DNA from: Spirochaetota bacterium
GTDB lineage: Bacteria > Spirochaetota > B62-G9 > DRHN01
DNA: 64,000 bases
Assembly (NCBI GenBank): GCA_016934265.1
Contig: JAFGTF010000041.1
Location: 1 to 64,000, forward strand
Reading direction: 5' to 3'
The position numbers and the translations under genes are program-made. Positions within the stretch are counted from its first letter, which is position 1. Every line of letters starts with the position of its first letter. Positions 37,927 to 47,857 of the stretch are shown piece after piece. The notes under the pieces were generated by a model that worked only from the letters and a program-made list of their open reading frames with translations, searched no databases and was not told where the DNA came from.

Positions 37927-38875
37927 CTGGCTTAATCATGTGGGCATCTTCTCCCTGCTCGCGGATGATGAAATCTCCCTCATTCGAAAGCATTTCAAGC
38001 TCATCGATATTCCGGCGGGAGAGATTCTGTTCAGGGAGGGTGACGAGGGAAAGGAGCTCTTCATCGTAAAATCGGGTAAAGTGGCGATTACCATAGGGCT
38101 TTCCGACGGAAAACAGAGGGAGCTCAGGGAGTTTTCGAAGGGCGATTTTTTCGGCGAAATGTCGATATTCGAAAACGCTCCCAGGTCGGCAACGTGCGTC
38201 GCGAAAGAGAGAAGCGGCCTGTATTCTCTCCACGTAAATGACTTCTTCGAGATCATGGAACGCTCGCCCGAAACGTCGATAAAAATCATGTACCGGATGT
38301 CGAATGCCACCACGGAACGGTTTCAGCACACGAGCGAATTCCTCTCGGACCTCGTTCGATGGGGGGAGAAGGCGAGAAAGAGGGCGATAACCGACGAGCT
38401 TACCGGCGTCTACAACAGGCACTTCCTCGAGCATACTCTTGAGGATCTATTCAAATCTTCAAAAGACAAGAAAACGCCGTTCTGCCTCATCATGGTAGAC
38501 CTCGACTTTTTCAGGGAAATAAACAAGCAGTACGGCCATGAGACGGGAGACCGGGTGATCCTCGCCGTGGTCGAGGTTTTCAAGAAAAACCTGAAAGAGA
38601 AAGACATTATCGCCCGCTACGGCGGGGACGAGTTCTGCGTCGTCATGCCGCAAACGGGCCCAAAAGAGGCGGAAAATACGTCATGGAAGATCTGTCGTGA
38701 GGTCGAAGGCCTTGACGTCTTGAAGGGCAAAGGCGGCTCGATGGAAAAAATTACGACGAGCCAGGGAATTGCATCATACCCGGAAAGCGCGCGCGACCTG
38801 AAGACCCTCAGGCAAAAGGCCGATCAGGCGCTCTACAGATCGAAGGAGGCGGGAAGAAACCGGGTGAGCGTATAA
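37901..38875 (+). CDS. Cyclic-nucleotide-binding domain + canonical GGDEF diguanylate cyclase
   Basis: CNB phosphate-binding cassette FFGEMSIFENAPRSATCVA; IIARYGGDEFCVV; VDLDFFREIN metal site. Confidence 0.92.
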   Translation: MRKETPVDDWLNHVGIFSLLADDEISLIRKHFKLIDIPAGEILFREGDEGKELFIVKSGKVAITIGLSDGKQRELREFSKGDFFGEMSIFENAPRSATCVAKERSGLYSLHVNDFFEIMERSPETSIKIMYRMSNATTERFQHTSEFLSDLVRWGEKARKRAITDELTGVYNRHFLEHTLEDLFKSSKDKKTPFCLIMVDLDFFREINKQYGHETGDRVILAVVEVFKKNLKEKDIIARYGGDEFCVVMPQTGPKEAENTSWKICREVEGLDVLKGKGGSMEKITTSQGIASYPESARDLKTLRQKADQALYRSKEAGRNRVSV

Positions 38876-38879
38876 ACAA

Positions 38880-39399
38880 TCATTCCGCCCCGAGTAATTC
38901 CAGATCGGCGATATCTTGCCTTCTTCCGGCGGCTTTCTTGTTCGATATGAACTGGTCCCGTCCGATATAGTAAACTTCTATATCACCATAACGGCATTTT
39001 ACTTTTACCAAAGAAGCATCCTGCCATGATACTCCCGTTATAGAGGTAATAATATCGATCCTGACCGGGGAACACCGAGCTGTATGATTTTTTCCTGGTG
39101 CATAAAATCCTCGGTCCTTAATCCGACCGACCGAAACCGAACTCCTCCAGCGCCTCCATAACGCACTCTGCATTACTATTTTCGGGATTGATGTAGATAT
39201 CCATAACGCCGGTATAGCGCGGCGCTTCATGGAATGCCAATGCATACCCTCCGATGATCATATATTCAACGTGGTGTTCGTTGAATAACTCGAGCAGTTC
39301 TTTGAAGTCTTGCTGTGCTTCCATGCCGCTGCCTTCTGAGGTAGTCAACAGCCTCGATGCGTTCTTTCGAGGATTTCGACAGCCAGTACGCCAGATCAT
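38880..39399 (-). pseudogene. Nucleotidyltransferase-family pseudogene with two frameshifts
   Basis: Continuous homology-like reading spans three frames: ...EEFGFGRSD / RTEDFMHQEKIIQLGVP / PVRIDIITSITGVSW...IGRDQFISNKKAAGRRQDIADLELL. Confidence 0.8.
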
Positions 39400-39454
39400 C
39401 CGTATCGGATGAAGTGTCCTTCAAGCTGCGTGTCTTAACTTTTTTTTGTATCAA
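39266..39454 (-). CDS. Small protein upstream of and overlapping the nucleotidyltransferase (possible partner ORF)
   Basis: 62 aa; LAYWLSKSSKERIEAVDYLRRQRHGSTARLQRTARVIQRT resembles small ORFs commonly preceding such nucleotidyltransferases. Confidence 0.55.
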   Translation of the reverse strand: MIQKKVKTRSLKDTSSDTDDLAYWLSKSSKERIEAVDYLRRQRHGSTARLQRTARVIQRTPR

Positions 39455-39634
39455 ATCAATCGCCTTCTAAACTCTTATTTATACCCAGTATCAGTATTTG
39501 AAGATATTACAGCATACACTCCATTATATTATAAATATCAATACGTCGATAAGTACAGAAAAACAACTGCTATTTATCCGGAACGCGCTTCGAATAATAG
39601 GTGTCGTTGCAGGGCTAGTATGCGTTGGGAGGAA

Positions 39635-39665
39635 ATAAAAAAAGGGGGAGGTTCCCCTCCCCCTT
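39635..39665 (-). terminator. Rho-independent terminator downstream of large lipoprotein gene
   Basis: Minus strand AAGGGGGAGG..CCTCCCCCTTTTTTT. Confidence 0.82.
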
Positions 39666-39691
39666 GTTATCGCTCATTCGAAGCGGTTAAT

Positions 39692-42652
39692 TTACTCGTA
39701 TTCCACCCAAATGTCGTCGAACCCGCCTACCAGGGTGGACGTGCCGATCGGCGCCACTAAGAGCCGCACGCGGATGCTGTCCACCACTACCTTGCCTTCC
39801 AGTATCGCCTCCATCAGCTCCTGCGCACCCGCATCCGGACTCGTGTTGGTGATAAGATTATTCAGGGTGTGTTGCGCGGGAGAGTGCCACACGTCCCCAT
39901 CCTTTGCGTTATTCCGCTCGTTATAGTACCATATATCGGTTTGTTTATTATACAACCACCCCTCGCCCCAGCCGAACGCCTCCATCGGCGATCCCTCGGT
40001 ATAGTCGACAAACACCCGGTACACGAGCCTGGTTACTCCCCCCTCCAGCCACTCGAACTGGATTCCGGTCGCCCCGTATCCGTCGCGGGATATCTCCTTG
40101 AAGTAGCCGTCTATGCTCACCTGATCCGCAACTTTTACGACCTGCTCGTAGTACCCACCGAAGGGGATTTCCGAGCCTGAGGCCGTGACCGCCACGAGGA
40201 GCCCGTAGTCGTCTCCGTGCACCGCGTCCGTATAGGTTATACTCTTGCACGCGGCATATTTCTCCTCATGAAGGTACCGGTACCAATACGTGTCGAGCGC
40301 GTAATCCTTCTCCAAAATCGTTACGGGCTTGATCGGCCTGTCCCCGTTCTGCGGGAAGTTCGTCTCTATAAGCTTGGGATTGTAGATGATGTGCTTCTCC
40401 GCGAAGCTCTCCTCTTTCTCGAACCCGCCGTTCATGAGAAGATTGTCATCCAATGTAGAGGAGTCCTTTGTGAAGTAGGACGGCTCGGACGGCTTGCTGT
40501 AGTAGGTCCCGTTGTAGGAGTAGACCCGCCACCAGTACACGCCGTCCTTAAGCGGTATCGTTTCCCTCTCGAGCTGTTCCTCGGTGCAGGTGCTTACTGA
40601 GGTTATCTCGCCCTTTGCCACGAGCTTCTCGAAATACTTGTCGACCGCCACCTCGACCGCATAAGACTCCATGCCCATATCGTCCCATACGAATGAAACA
40701 GGGTTTCCTGCGACCGCACCGTTGATCGGGCTCATGAGCTTCGGCGGGTCGGGGTAGGTCACAGTCTTGATGGAGAACTTGCTCGTCGAGTAAGAGCTCG
40801 AGCCGCCCGCGTTGTTCGCGCACACCCGCCAGTAGTAGGTGCCCTCCTCCTTGAATAGCACCTCGTTAAGATAAGACGTCGCTACCGTTTTCGCGAGCAG
40901 GATGACGGAGAAGGTCGAGTAACGGGACGCCTGAAGCGTATAGCTCGTCGCATCCGGATCTATAGAATCGCTCCAGTCGAAATTAACGGTCAGGCTGCCC
41001 AGTATCGCGCCGCCTGAAGGCGATATAAGCGTCGGTGGTTTCGGAACCGGCTGGGTCGCATCGATCTTGAACTTCGCGATCTCCGACCACTTCCCCCAGG
41101 TACCGGCGCCGTCCTTCGCCATCACCCGCCAGTAGTAGGTGCCGTTCGACAAACCAGGAACCTCCGGCGGCGTATAGGCGTTCGTTCCGACCTCCGCCTT
41201 GATGACGGGTGAGGCGAACGACTCGTCTCCCGCCACCTGGATAAGGTACCCGGCCGCCCCCCCGACAGACGACCACGAGAACTTCGGCGTCTTTGTGGTC
41301 ACCACCTCCCCGACCGGCGCGTAGAGGGTCGGGCTGCCGATGTACCCCACGGAGAATGTGAACACCTTGGACCAGGGGCTTTTGAGGGTATCATTGAATG
41401 CAAATACCTTCCAGAAGTACTCGGCGTACTTTTCGAACTTCATTGCAAAGGCGGGGCTCTTCGTCTTGGTCTCCTCGATCACCCTCAGAAAGAGCGGATC
41501 CGCTGCGATCACGATCGCGTACCCCGTCGCGCCGGTCACCTCACTCCAGAGAAACTCGATCTCCCCAGGTACGAACTTCTGCCCGTACTCCGGCGCTATC
41601 GGCTTTGGAGGATCGAGTGAACCGGCCGTGTACTCCACTGCGAACACGTAGTACTTCGACCACTCGCCCCACTCGCCGTTGAACGCCTGCGCCCGGACCA
41701 TCCAGAGGTATTTCCCGTTCGGGAACGTTACTTCCGACTCGTAGGTCGTATCCTTTGTCCTGTCCTTTATTATGAGGTTCTGGAACTTCTCGTCCGACGC
41801 GACCCATATCTCGTAGGCCTCCGCCCCGGTCACCTTCGACCATGTAAACGAGGGCTTGTTTGTCGTGAGCGTCTCCCCGTATTTCGGGGAGTAGAGCCTG
41901 GGAACGCCGATCTGCGTCGCAACCGCGAACGTGTAGGTGGTGGACCAGTCGCTCCAGTTCAAACCGTCCGATGCGGCGACCCGCCAGTAATACTTGCCGT
42001 CCGAGAGCGAGGACGACTCGTACGTCGTTTCGTCATAAGGCAAAACTTCATCCTCGAGGAACGATGCGAACGTGCTCGACGCGGACAGCTGCACGTGATA
42101 CGCGACCGCGCCCTCAACCCCTTTCCAGGAGAAGGTCACCGCCCCCGGCAGAAGCTCGTCCCCCATGCCCGGAGCGATGAGCTCGGGCGGTGAAACGGCG
42201 GTGTCGCTGTAATTAATATTCACCCGTCGCACAGCGGACCAGTTGCTGTACAGGGTGCTCGCCCCCTGCGCCCTCACCCGCCAATAGTAGGAGCTGGCGC
42301 TGCTGACTCCGGTGACAAGGGAGGTGGACGACATGGTGAGCGTCGTCGCCGGCTCCGAATACACCGTCGATGAAAAAGCATCGGAAGTCGACACCTGTAT
42401 CTCGTAGTTGATCGCGTTGTTCGATTTCTCCCACGTGAAGGTCACGTCCCGGGACACGGCGCCGGTGTACAGGTCGTCCCCGTCTCCGGGTGCGAGAGGG
42501 ACGGGCGTTCCCGGCTTTATGTTCGCGTCGAAGAATCCGACGGCTTCTTCTATGAGCTCTCGTATCGCCCCCGCGCTGCAGGACATGAGTAGTATTCCTA
42601 TGCTGATGAGAGCAGTGAGTGAGAGGGCTGAAACAAATACTTTCCGGCGCAT
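39692..42652 (-). CDS. Large lipoprotein with about seven FN3/Ig-like repeats and a C-terminal jelly-roll-like region
   Basis: Lipobox-like LLMSC; repeated pattern F.WS.V.GA..Y.I.VA.D..F....YYWRV.A..G....WS...F; C-terminus begins LLMNGGFEKEES. Confidence 0.8.
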   Translation of the reverse strand: MRRKVFVSALSLTALISIGILLMSCSAGAIRELIEEAVGFFDANIKPGTPVPLAPGDGDDLYTGAVSRDVTFTWEKSNNAINYEIQVSTSDAFSSTVYSEPATTLTMSSTSLVTGVSSASSYYWRVRAQGASTLYSNWSAVRRVNINYSDTAVSPPELIAPGMGDELLPGAVTFSWKGVEGAVAYHVQLSASSTFASFLEDEVLPYDETTYESSSLSDGKYYWRVAASDGLNWSDWSTTYTFAVATQIGVPRLYSPKYGETLTTNKPSFTWSKVTGAEAYEIWVASDEKFQNLIIKDRTKDTTYESEVTFPNGKYLWMVRAQAFNGEWGEWSKYYVFAVEYTAGSLDPPKPIAPEYGQKFVPGEIEFLWSEVTGATGYAIVIAADPLFLRVIEETKTKSPAFAMKFEKYAEYFWKVFAFNDTLKSPWSKVFTFSVGYIGSPTLYAPVGEVVTTKTPKFSWSSVGGAAGYLIQVAGDESFASPVIKAEVGTNAYTPPEVPGLSNGTYYWRVMAKDGAGTWGKWSEIAKFKIDATQPVPKPPTLISPSGGAILGSLTVNFDWSDSIDPDATSYTLQASRYSTFSVILLAKTVATSYLNEVLFKEEGTYYWRVCANNAGGSSSYSTSKFSIKTVTYPDPPKLMSPINGAVAGNPVSFVWDDMGMESYAVEVAVDKYFEKLVAKGEITSVSTCTEEQLERETIPLKDGVYWWRVYSYNGTYYSKPSEPSYFTKDSSTLDDNLLMNGGFEKEESFAEKHIIYNPKLIETNFPQNGDRPIKPVTILEKDYALDTYWYRYLHEEKYAACKSITYTDAVHGDDYGLLVAVTASGSEIPFGGYYEQVVKVADQVSIDGYFKEISRDGYGATGIQFEWLEGGVTRLVYRVFVDYTEGSPMEAFGWGEGWLYNKQTDIWYYNERNNAKDGDVWHSPAQHTLNNLITNTSPDAGAQELMEAILEGKVVVDSIRVRLLVAPIGTSTLVGGFDDIWVEYE

Positions 42653-42876
42653 GGTACTGCTCCTTCTGGTATAAGGTAGTAAAACGGTATGCTAATAACG
42701 TATGTCTTCTCTATCATTAATTTACCACACCACGGGAATAATTCAATATCAAACACGAATAATTTCCCGTTTTTTATTTAACAATGCAACGCCGGGCCTC
42801 GCCAAAATAACGTTTGACTGTCATGTGCCGATAAATTATTATTCGCTAAACTCTTATCAAAGTCAGGTGGCCGCGG

Positions 42877-45669
42877 ATGTCCTATGACGATACTCTCTTT
42901 CTCCCGAAAACGGGCTTTCCCATGCGGGCGGGACTCACGAAGAAAGAGCCCGTTATTCTCGAGAAATGGGAGAAGGAGAAGATATACGAAAAGATACTGA
43001 AGAAACGCAAGGACGGCGAGGTGTTCATTCTCCACGACGGGCCGCCATATGCGAACGGCAAGATACATATCGGCACCGCGTACAACAAGGTGCTGAAGGA
43101 CTTCATTGTGAAGTTCAAGGCGATGACCGGTCACTTCTCTCCATACGTTCCCGGGTGGGACACCCACGGGCTGCCGATCGAGACCGAGGTGATCAAGACA
43201 CAAAAGCTGAACCGAGACCAGCTTTCGCCGATTGAATTCCGGAATAAGTGCAAGGAGTTCACCTCCCGCTATATAAAAACGATGACCGCGCAGTTCAAAA
43301 GGCTAGGGGTGCTCGGCGCATGGGACGACCCCTACATCACCTTCCTCCCGGCGTATGAGGCCAAGCAGATCGAGATCTTCGGCGAGATGGCGAAAAAGCG
43401 CTATATCTACAAGGGGCTGAAACCGGTATACTGGTGCACCTCCTGTGTAACCGCGCTTGCGGACGCGGAGGTCGAATATCAAGACCACACTTCGCCTTCC
43501 ATCTACGTCCGCTTCCGGGTGAAGGACGGGTTTGCTCGCTACGACGAGATGAAGGACGCCGGCGTCGTCATATGGACGACCACCCCGTGGACGATCCCGG
43601 GCAACACCGGCTGCGCGCTGCATCCCGATTTCAGCTACACGCTGTTCGAAAGCGGGGACGAACGCTACCTAGTCGCCACGGAGCTTTTAAAGGATTTCTC
43701 CGCCCGTACGGGCATAACGGTCGACAAAACGGTGGCCGTCTACAAGGGGACGGACCTCGAGGGGGTCGTGCTTCGGCACCCGTGGATCGATCGCGATTCG
43801 CCCGTGGTGTTCGCCGACTACGTGACGCTCGAAACCGGCACCGGCATCGTCCATACCGCGCCGGGCCACGGTCTCGAGGACTACGAAACGGGGGTGAAGT
43901 TCGGTCTCGACGTCGTGTCCCCCCTCGACAACCTCGGCCGGTTCACCGCCGAGGTGCCGAAGTTCGAAGGCCTTTTCTGTCACGATGCGAACCGTGATAT
44001 CATCGGGTACCTCGACGAAATCGGCGCACTGCTCGGCACGGGCGAGCTCACGCACAGCTATCCGCACTGCTGGCGCTGCAAGAACCCCGTCATCTTCAGG
44101 GCGACGGAGCAGTGGTTTACCTCGATAGACGGTTTCAGGGAAGACGCGATCCGTTCCATCGACGAAGTGTCATGGTACCCCTCCTCGAGCATCAACCGTA
44201 TCAAGTCGATGGTGGAAAACCGTTCCGACTGGTGCATCTCGCGCCAGCGTATCTGGGGCGTCCCGCTTCCCATCTTCTACTGCTCCGAATGCGGAAAAGA
44301 GATCATCAACGATGAAACGCTTGCAGTCGTCGAAGCGCTCTTTTCAAAAGAGGGCTCCGACAGCTGGTGGAAAAAAAGTGCAGAGGAGATCCTGCCTGAC
44401 GGGTTCTTGTGCCCGCACTGCGAGGGATCCCGCTTCACGAAGGAAAAGGATATCATGGACGTATGGTTCGATTCCGGGACTTCGCACGCCGCGGTGCTCG
44501 AAACCAGGCCTGGTCTTAGGTGGCCCGCGGACCTGTACCTCGAAGGCTCCGACCAGCACCGCGGGTGGTTCCAGTCTTCCCTCCTCACCGCCGTTTCCGC
44601 CCGCGGGAGAGCCCCCTATCGAAACGTGCTCACCCACGGGTTCACCGTGGACGGCGAGGGCAAGAAGATGAGCAAGTCGCTCGGCAACACGGTCGACCCG
44701 GAGGAGGTGATCAATAAGTACGGCGCCGACATACTCAGGCTGTGGGTCGTCTCCTCCGACTACTCCGTGGACGTCAGGGTCTCTCCGGAGATCCTCGTCC
44801 AGCTCGTCGACGCCTACCGCAAGATCAGGAACACGATACGTTTCATGCTCGGCAACCTCGCAGGCTTCGACCCGAAAAGGGATACCGTGGAGCCCGAAAA
44901 GATGGAGCCGATCGACCGCTGGCTCCTTCAAAGGTTGCAGGAGTTCAAAAAAAAGGTGCGCGGCGCTTACGACTCATGGCAGTTCCACACGATCGTGCAG
45001 GAGACCACGGGATTCTGCAACATCGACCTCTCTTCGTTCTACCTCGATATTACGAAAGACAGGCTCTACTGCTCCGGCCCGACAAAAAAGAGGAGGTCTG
45101 CGCAGACCGCCGTCCATATGGTGCTCTCCGTGCTCCTCCGGTTTCTCGCTCCGATCCTTTCGTTTACCTCGGAAGAAGCGTACACCGCGCTGAAGGACGA
45201 GGTCTACATCCCGGCCGGTGTTACCGCCGAACAGAGCATCCACCTCGAAGATTTCCCCGTATCCGACGAATCATGGGAGGATCCTTCCCTCGCCTCTGTC
45301 TGGAAGACGCTCATCGAGGTACGGCGGGACGTGCTCAAACCGATCGAGGCTCTCAGGGAGCAAAAGATCATAGGACACTCGCTGGAATCCACGGTCGCCG
45401 TCTACGCGGACGGCGACACCCATGCCGTGCTGTCGAGAAACATAAAAGAGCTCGCCCCCCTCTTCGTCGTCTCCGAGGTCTCTCTGTACGAGAAAAACCG
45501 GGTTCCGGAAGGCGCGTTCAAAGGAGAGGTCGTCGACGTCGCGGTAGAAAGAGCGGCGCACAAGAAGTGCAGCCGCTGCTGGCGGTACCTGGAGAGCGTC
45601 GGGAAAGACCCGCAACATCCCGAGCTCTGTAAAAGATGCAGCGGCGTCGTCTCCGAATATTACAAATAG
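42877..45669 (+). CDS. ileS: Isoleucyl-tRNA synthetase
   Basis: DGPPYANGKIHIGTAYNKVLKD, KMSKSLGN, C-terminal zinc motif CSRCWRY...CKRCSGVV. Confidence 0.98.
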   Translation: MSYDDTLFLPKTGFPMRAGLTKKEPVILEKWEKEKIYEKILKKRKDGEVFILHDGPPYANGKIHIGTAYNKVLKDFIVKFKAMTGHFSPYVPGWDTHGLPIETEVIKTQKLNRDQLSPIEFRNKCKEFTSRYIKTMTAQFKRLGVLGAWDDPYITFLPAYEAKQIEIFGEMAKKRYIYKGLKPVYWCTSCVTALADAEVEYQDHTSPSIYVRFRVKDGFARYDEMKDAGVVIWTTTPWTIPGNTGCALHPDFSYTLFESGDERYLVATELLKDFSARTGITVDKTVAVYKGTDLEGVVLRHPWIDRDSPVVFADYVTLETGTGIVHTAPGHGLEDYETGVKFGLDVVSPLDNLGRFTAEVPKFEGLFCHDANRDIIGYLDEIGALLGTGELTHSYPHCWRCKNPVIFRATEQWFTSIDGFREDAIRSIDEVSWYPSSSINRIKSMVENRSDWCISRQRIWGVPLPIFYCSECGKEIINDETLAVVEALFSKEGSDSWWKKSAEEILPDGFLCPHCEGSRFTKEKDIMDVWFDSGTSHAAVLETRPGLRWPADLYLEGSDQHRGWFQSSLLTAVSARGRAPYRNVLTHGFTVDGEGKKMSKSLGNTVDPEEVINKYGADILRLWVVSSDYSVDVRVSPEILVQLVDAYRKIRNTIRFMLGNLAGFDPKRDTVEPEKMEPIDRWLLQRLQEFKKKVRGAYDSWQFHTIVQETTGFCNIDLSSFYLDITKDRLYCSGPTKKRRSAQTAVHMVLSVLLRFLAPILSFTSEEAYTALKDEVYIPAGVTAEQSIHLEDFPVSDESWEDPSLASVWKTLIEVRRDVLKPIEALREQKIIGHSLESTVAVYADGDTHAVLSRNIKELAPLFVVSEVSLYEKNRVPEGAFKGEVVDVAVERAAHKKCSRCWRYLESVGKDPQHPELCKRCSGVVSEYYK

Positions 45670-45962
45670 CGGTACTTAGTGCAGCGCTTCTTCACCCCCC
45701 ATTCTACGGAATACAAAATTTACATTTCCCGTAAACCCTACGGGCGGTCCGCTGCCACGAAAACCTTGTCACCGTTTGCAGCAACCGCTCGGATTTTTTC
45801 GTAAATTCGAAAATCTTCACGGATTTACAAATATTCCGACTGTTTTTCACAGATGGGGTGTTATCAATTTTTAGTGAGTAATTGACCATACGCTGCGTTC
45901 TTTGAACGCTGCAGTTCTTGGTAATTATCCATATATAATATTTTATTGAATACTGTTATTAC

Positions 45963-46128
45963 GGCAATAGCACTTTAAAATTCGTTGTATAAAACAGATT
46001 GAGGTTTTCTAGTATAAATACAGAAATGGGACAAAAAGAAAGCAAACTAAAGAGCTTTTACCCTTTGTCCTATTACTAATTCGCGTGATTGATAATCATA
46101 TATCAGCAACGAAATTGGAGAAGATCCT
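45963..46128 (+). repeat. Dispersed intergenic repeat, family 1 copy 2
   Basis: Direct-orientation match to 11904..12068 over essentially the same length (166 vs 165 bp). Confidence 0.88.
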
Positions 46129-46260
46129 AATTTAGAAATATTCATCCCTCTATATATCAGCGACCGGCAATCTATTCGCAAAGAGCCGATTACCGTATCG
46201 TTGCCGGCGAAAACCCTTCGGATCTTTAAAACCGGGCAATCCGAATGCCCCCAGAGAAGG

Positions 46261-47823
46261 TCACCATCGTCGTACAGCCCTGCCCGCGGCGGCGTCCCCC
46301 CGCTCAATAGTTTCACGTCTCCAAAAGAGCAGATAAAAAAGAAGGGTGATCGCGACCCAGTAGATGGGGATGACCGCCCGGGGAAATCCGTCCACGGCGA
46401 TGGGCGGGGCGGCCGCGAAGAAAGACGCGATCCTCAATATAAGGGTGACGACGACGAGATTGCTCTCCGCGGCAAGCACGGCGAGCGGCATGAATACCGG
46501 ATAGAGAAGCAGGTAGCAGATCTCGAGCGCGAGCGACAGCCCGGCGAGGGGTACAATCGGGACGTTCGCAAGGAGATTGACGTACGGAAAGCTGCCGAAA
46601 AAGGCGAGCAGTACCGGAAGAATATAGAGCTGAACGGAAAAAGAAACAAGAAGCAGCGATACGAGATGGTCGACCGCCTTGAATCGAAAGACCGCCGTCC
46701 GTGCAAGAAGTCTTCTCAGCGGGGGAACCAAGAACAGGATGCCGAAAGTTGCGGAAAATGAGAGCAGAAAACCGGGCCCGAAGATAACGAGCGGGTTCAG
46801 CACCCACAAAACGACGAAGGTGAGGGCGAGCACGTTTATATAGTCTTTGTCCCTGTCGAAGAAGAAGAGCGCAGTACCGCAGAGTACCATGAGGGAGGCA
46901 CGCCTCACGGACGGCGAGTCGCCGATAAACAGCATGTAGAAGAAGGTGGCGCATCCCACCGCCGCATAGATCAGAACCGTCGGGAGCCTTACCGAACGAA
47001 GCAGCAGGAATATGAAGAAGCCGATGAATCCGACATGGAGGCCGGAAACGGCGAGGATGTGAAGGGTCCCGCTTCGTATGAAGCGCTCCATCACCTCGGG
47101 TGGTACTGTTTCCCTGTTTCCGGTTAGGAGCGCGGTCGCGAAATCGCTCTGCGGGAAGAACAGAAGCGCGCGGTTTACACCCGTGATATACCGTTTCAGC
47201 CTGTTCGAGACGCCGTAGAAACCGTGTTTTCGGGTTTCCCTCTCGATGGTGAGACCGGACGCATGACCCTCGAAGACCGCCTGGATTCCCCGGCTCTGCA
47301 GATACCGGGCGTATCCGTCCCACTCAGCCGGGTCGAGCAAAACGAACACCCCCTCCGTTTTCACGACCGCACCGCGTTCGAGACTTCCCCTCGGTACGTT
47401 TTTCGGTACACCGACATTGAACAGCACCCGGGCCGAAGCGGGATACGCCGTTTTGTCCGCCGCCACCACGCGCGCCGTGTACTGGAGCATACGCCCCCCG
47501 CGCTTCACACTCGAGTCCGAAACGAGCTTCAGCGTCACCCGAGTCCTCCCTTGAGGAAAGGGTACGGGCCGTATCCTCGATTCCGTATATAGAAAAGACA
47601 GTGCGAAGACGAGGACGACAATCATGACGGTCCCGGGAGCCCGGCGTTTCGACAGAAGGAACACGGCCCCTGAGGCATACAAAAAGAGCACTCCACAGGC
47701 CGCAATGAGGTTCGTCGCACACGTGAGTTCGAGCCTTGGCAAAAGGGCGCAGGCTGTGGCCGCGGGCAGCAGAAGCGCCGCCGTTTCGACAAGAGTGACC
47801 GGATGGAGATCTTTCACGGGCAT
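46261..47823 (-). CDS. comEC: ComEC/Rec2-family competence channel, lacking the C-terminal metallo-beta-lactamase domain
   Basis: GNRETVPPEVMERFIRSGTLHILAVSGLHVGFIGFFIFLLLRSVRLP; polytopic; ORF track start 47919, internal ATG 47823 avoids overlap with hflX. Confidence 0.85.
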   Translation of the reverse strand: MPVKDLHPVTLVETAALLLPAATACALLPRLELTCATNLIAACGVLFLYASGAVFLLSKRRAPGTVMIVVLVFALSFLYTESRIRPVPFPQGRTRVTLKLVSDSSVKRGGRMLQYTARVVAADKTAYPASARVLFNVGVPKNVPRGSLERGAVVKTEGVFVLLDPAEWDGYARYLQSRGIQAVFEGHASGLTIERETRKHGFYGVSNRLKRYITGVNRALLFFPQSDFATALLTGNRETVPPEVMERFIRSGTLHILAVSGLHVGFIGFFIFLLLRSVRLPTVLIYAAVGCATFFYMLFIGDSPSVRRASLMVLCGTALFFFDRDKDYINVLALTFVVLWVLNPLVIFGPGFLLSFSATFGILFLVPPLRRLLARTAVFRFKAVDHLVSLLLVSFSVQLYILPVLLAFFGSFPYVNLLANVPIVPLAGLSLALEICYLLLYPVFMPLAVLAAESNLVVVTLILRIASFFAAAPPIAVDGFPRAVIPIYWVAITLLFYLLFWRRETIERGDAAAGRAVRRW

Positions 47824-47857
47824 TTCCCGTTTCAAGCCTCGGGAGGGCCGGTTGCCG

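Noticed and set aside
46047-46316. 89-aa minus-strand ORF
   Set aside because: Runs across the dispersed repeat and its flank; no recognisable motif, not conserved in the sister repeat copy at 11.9 kb.
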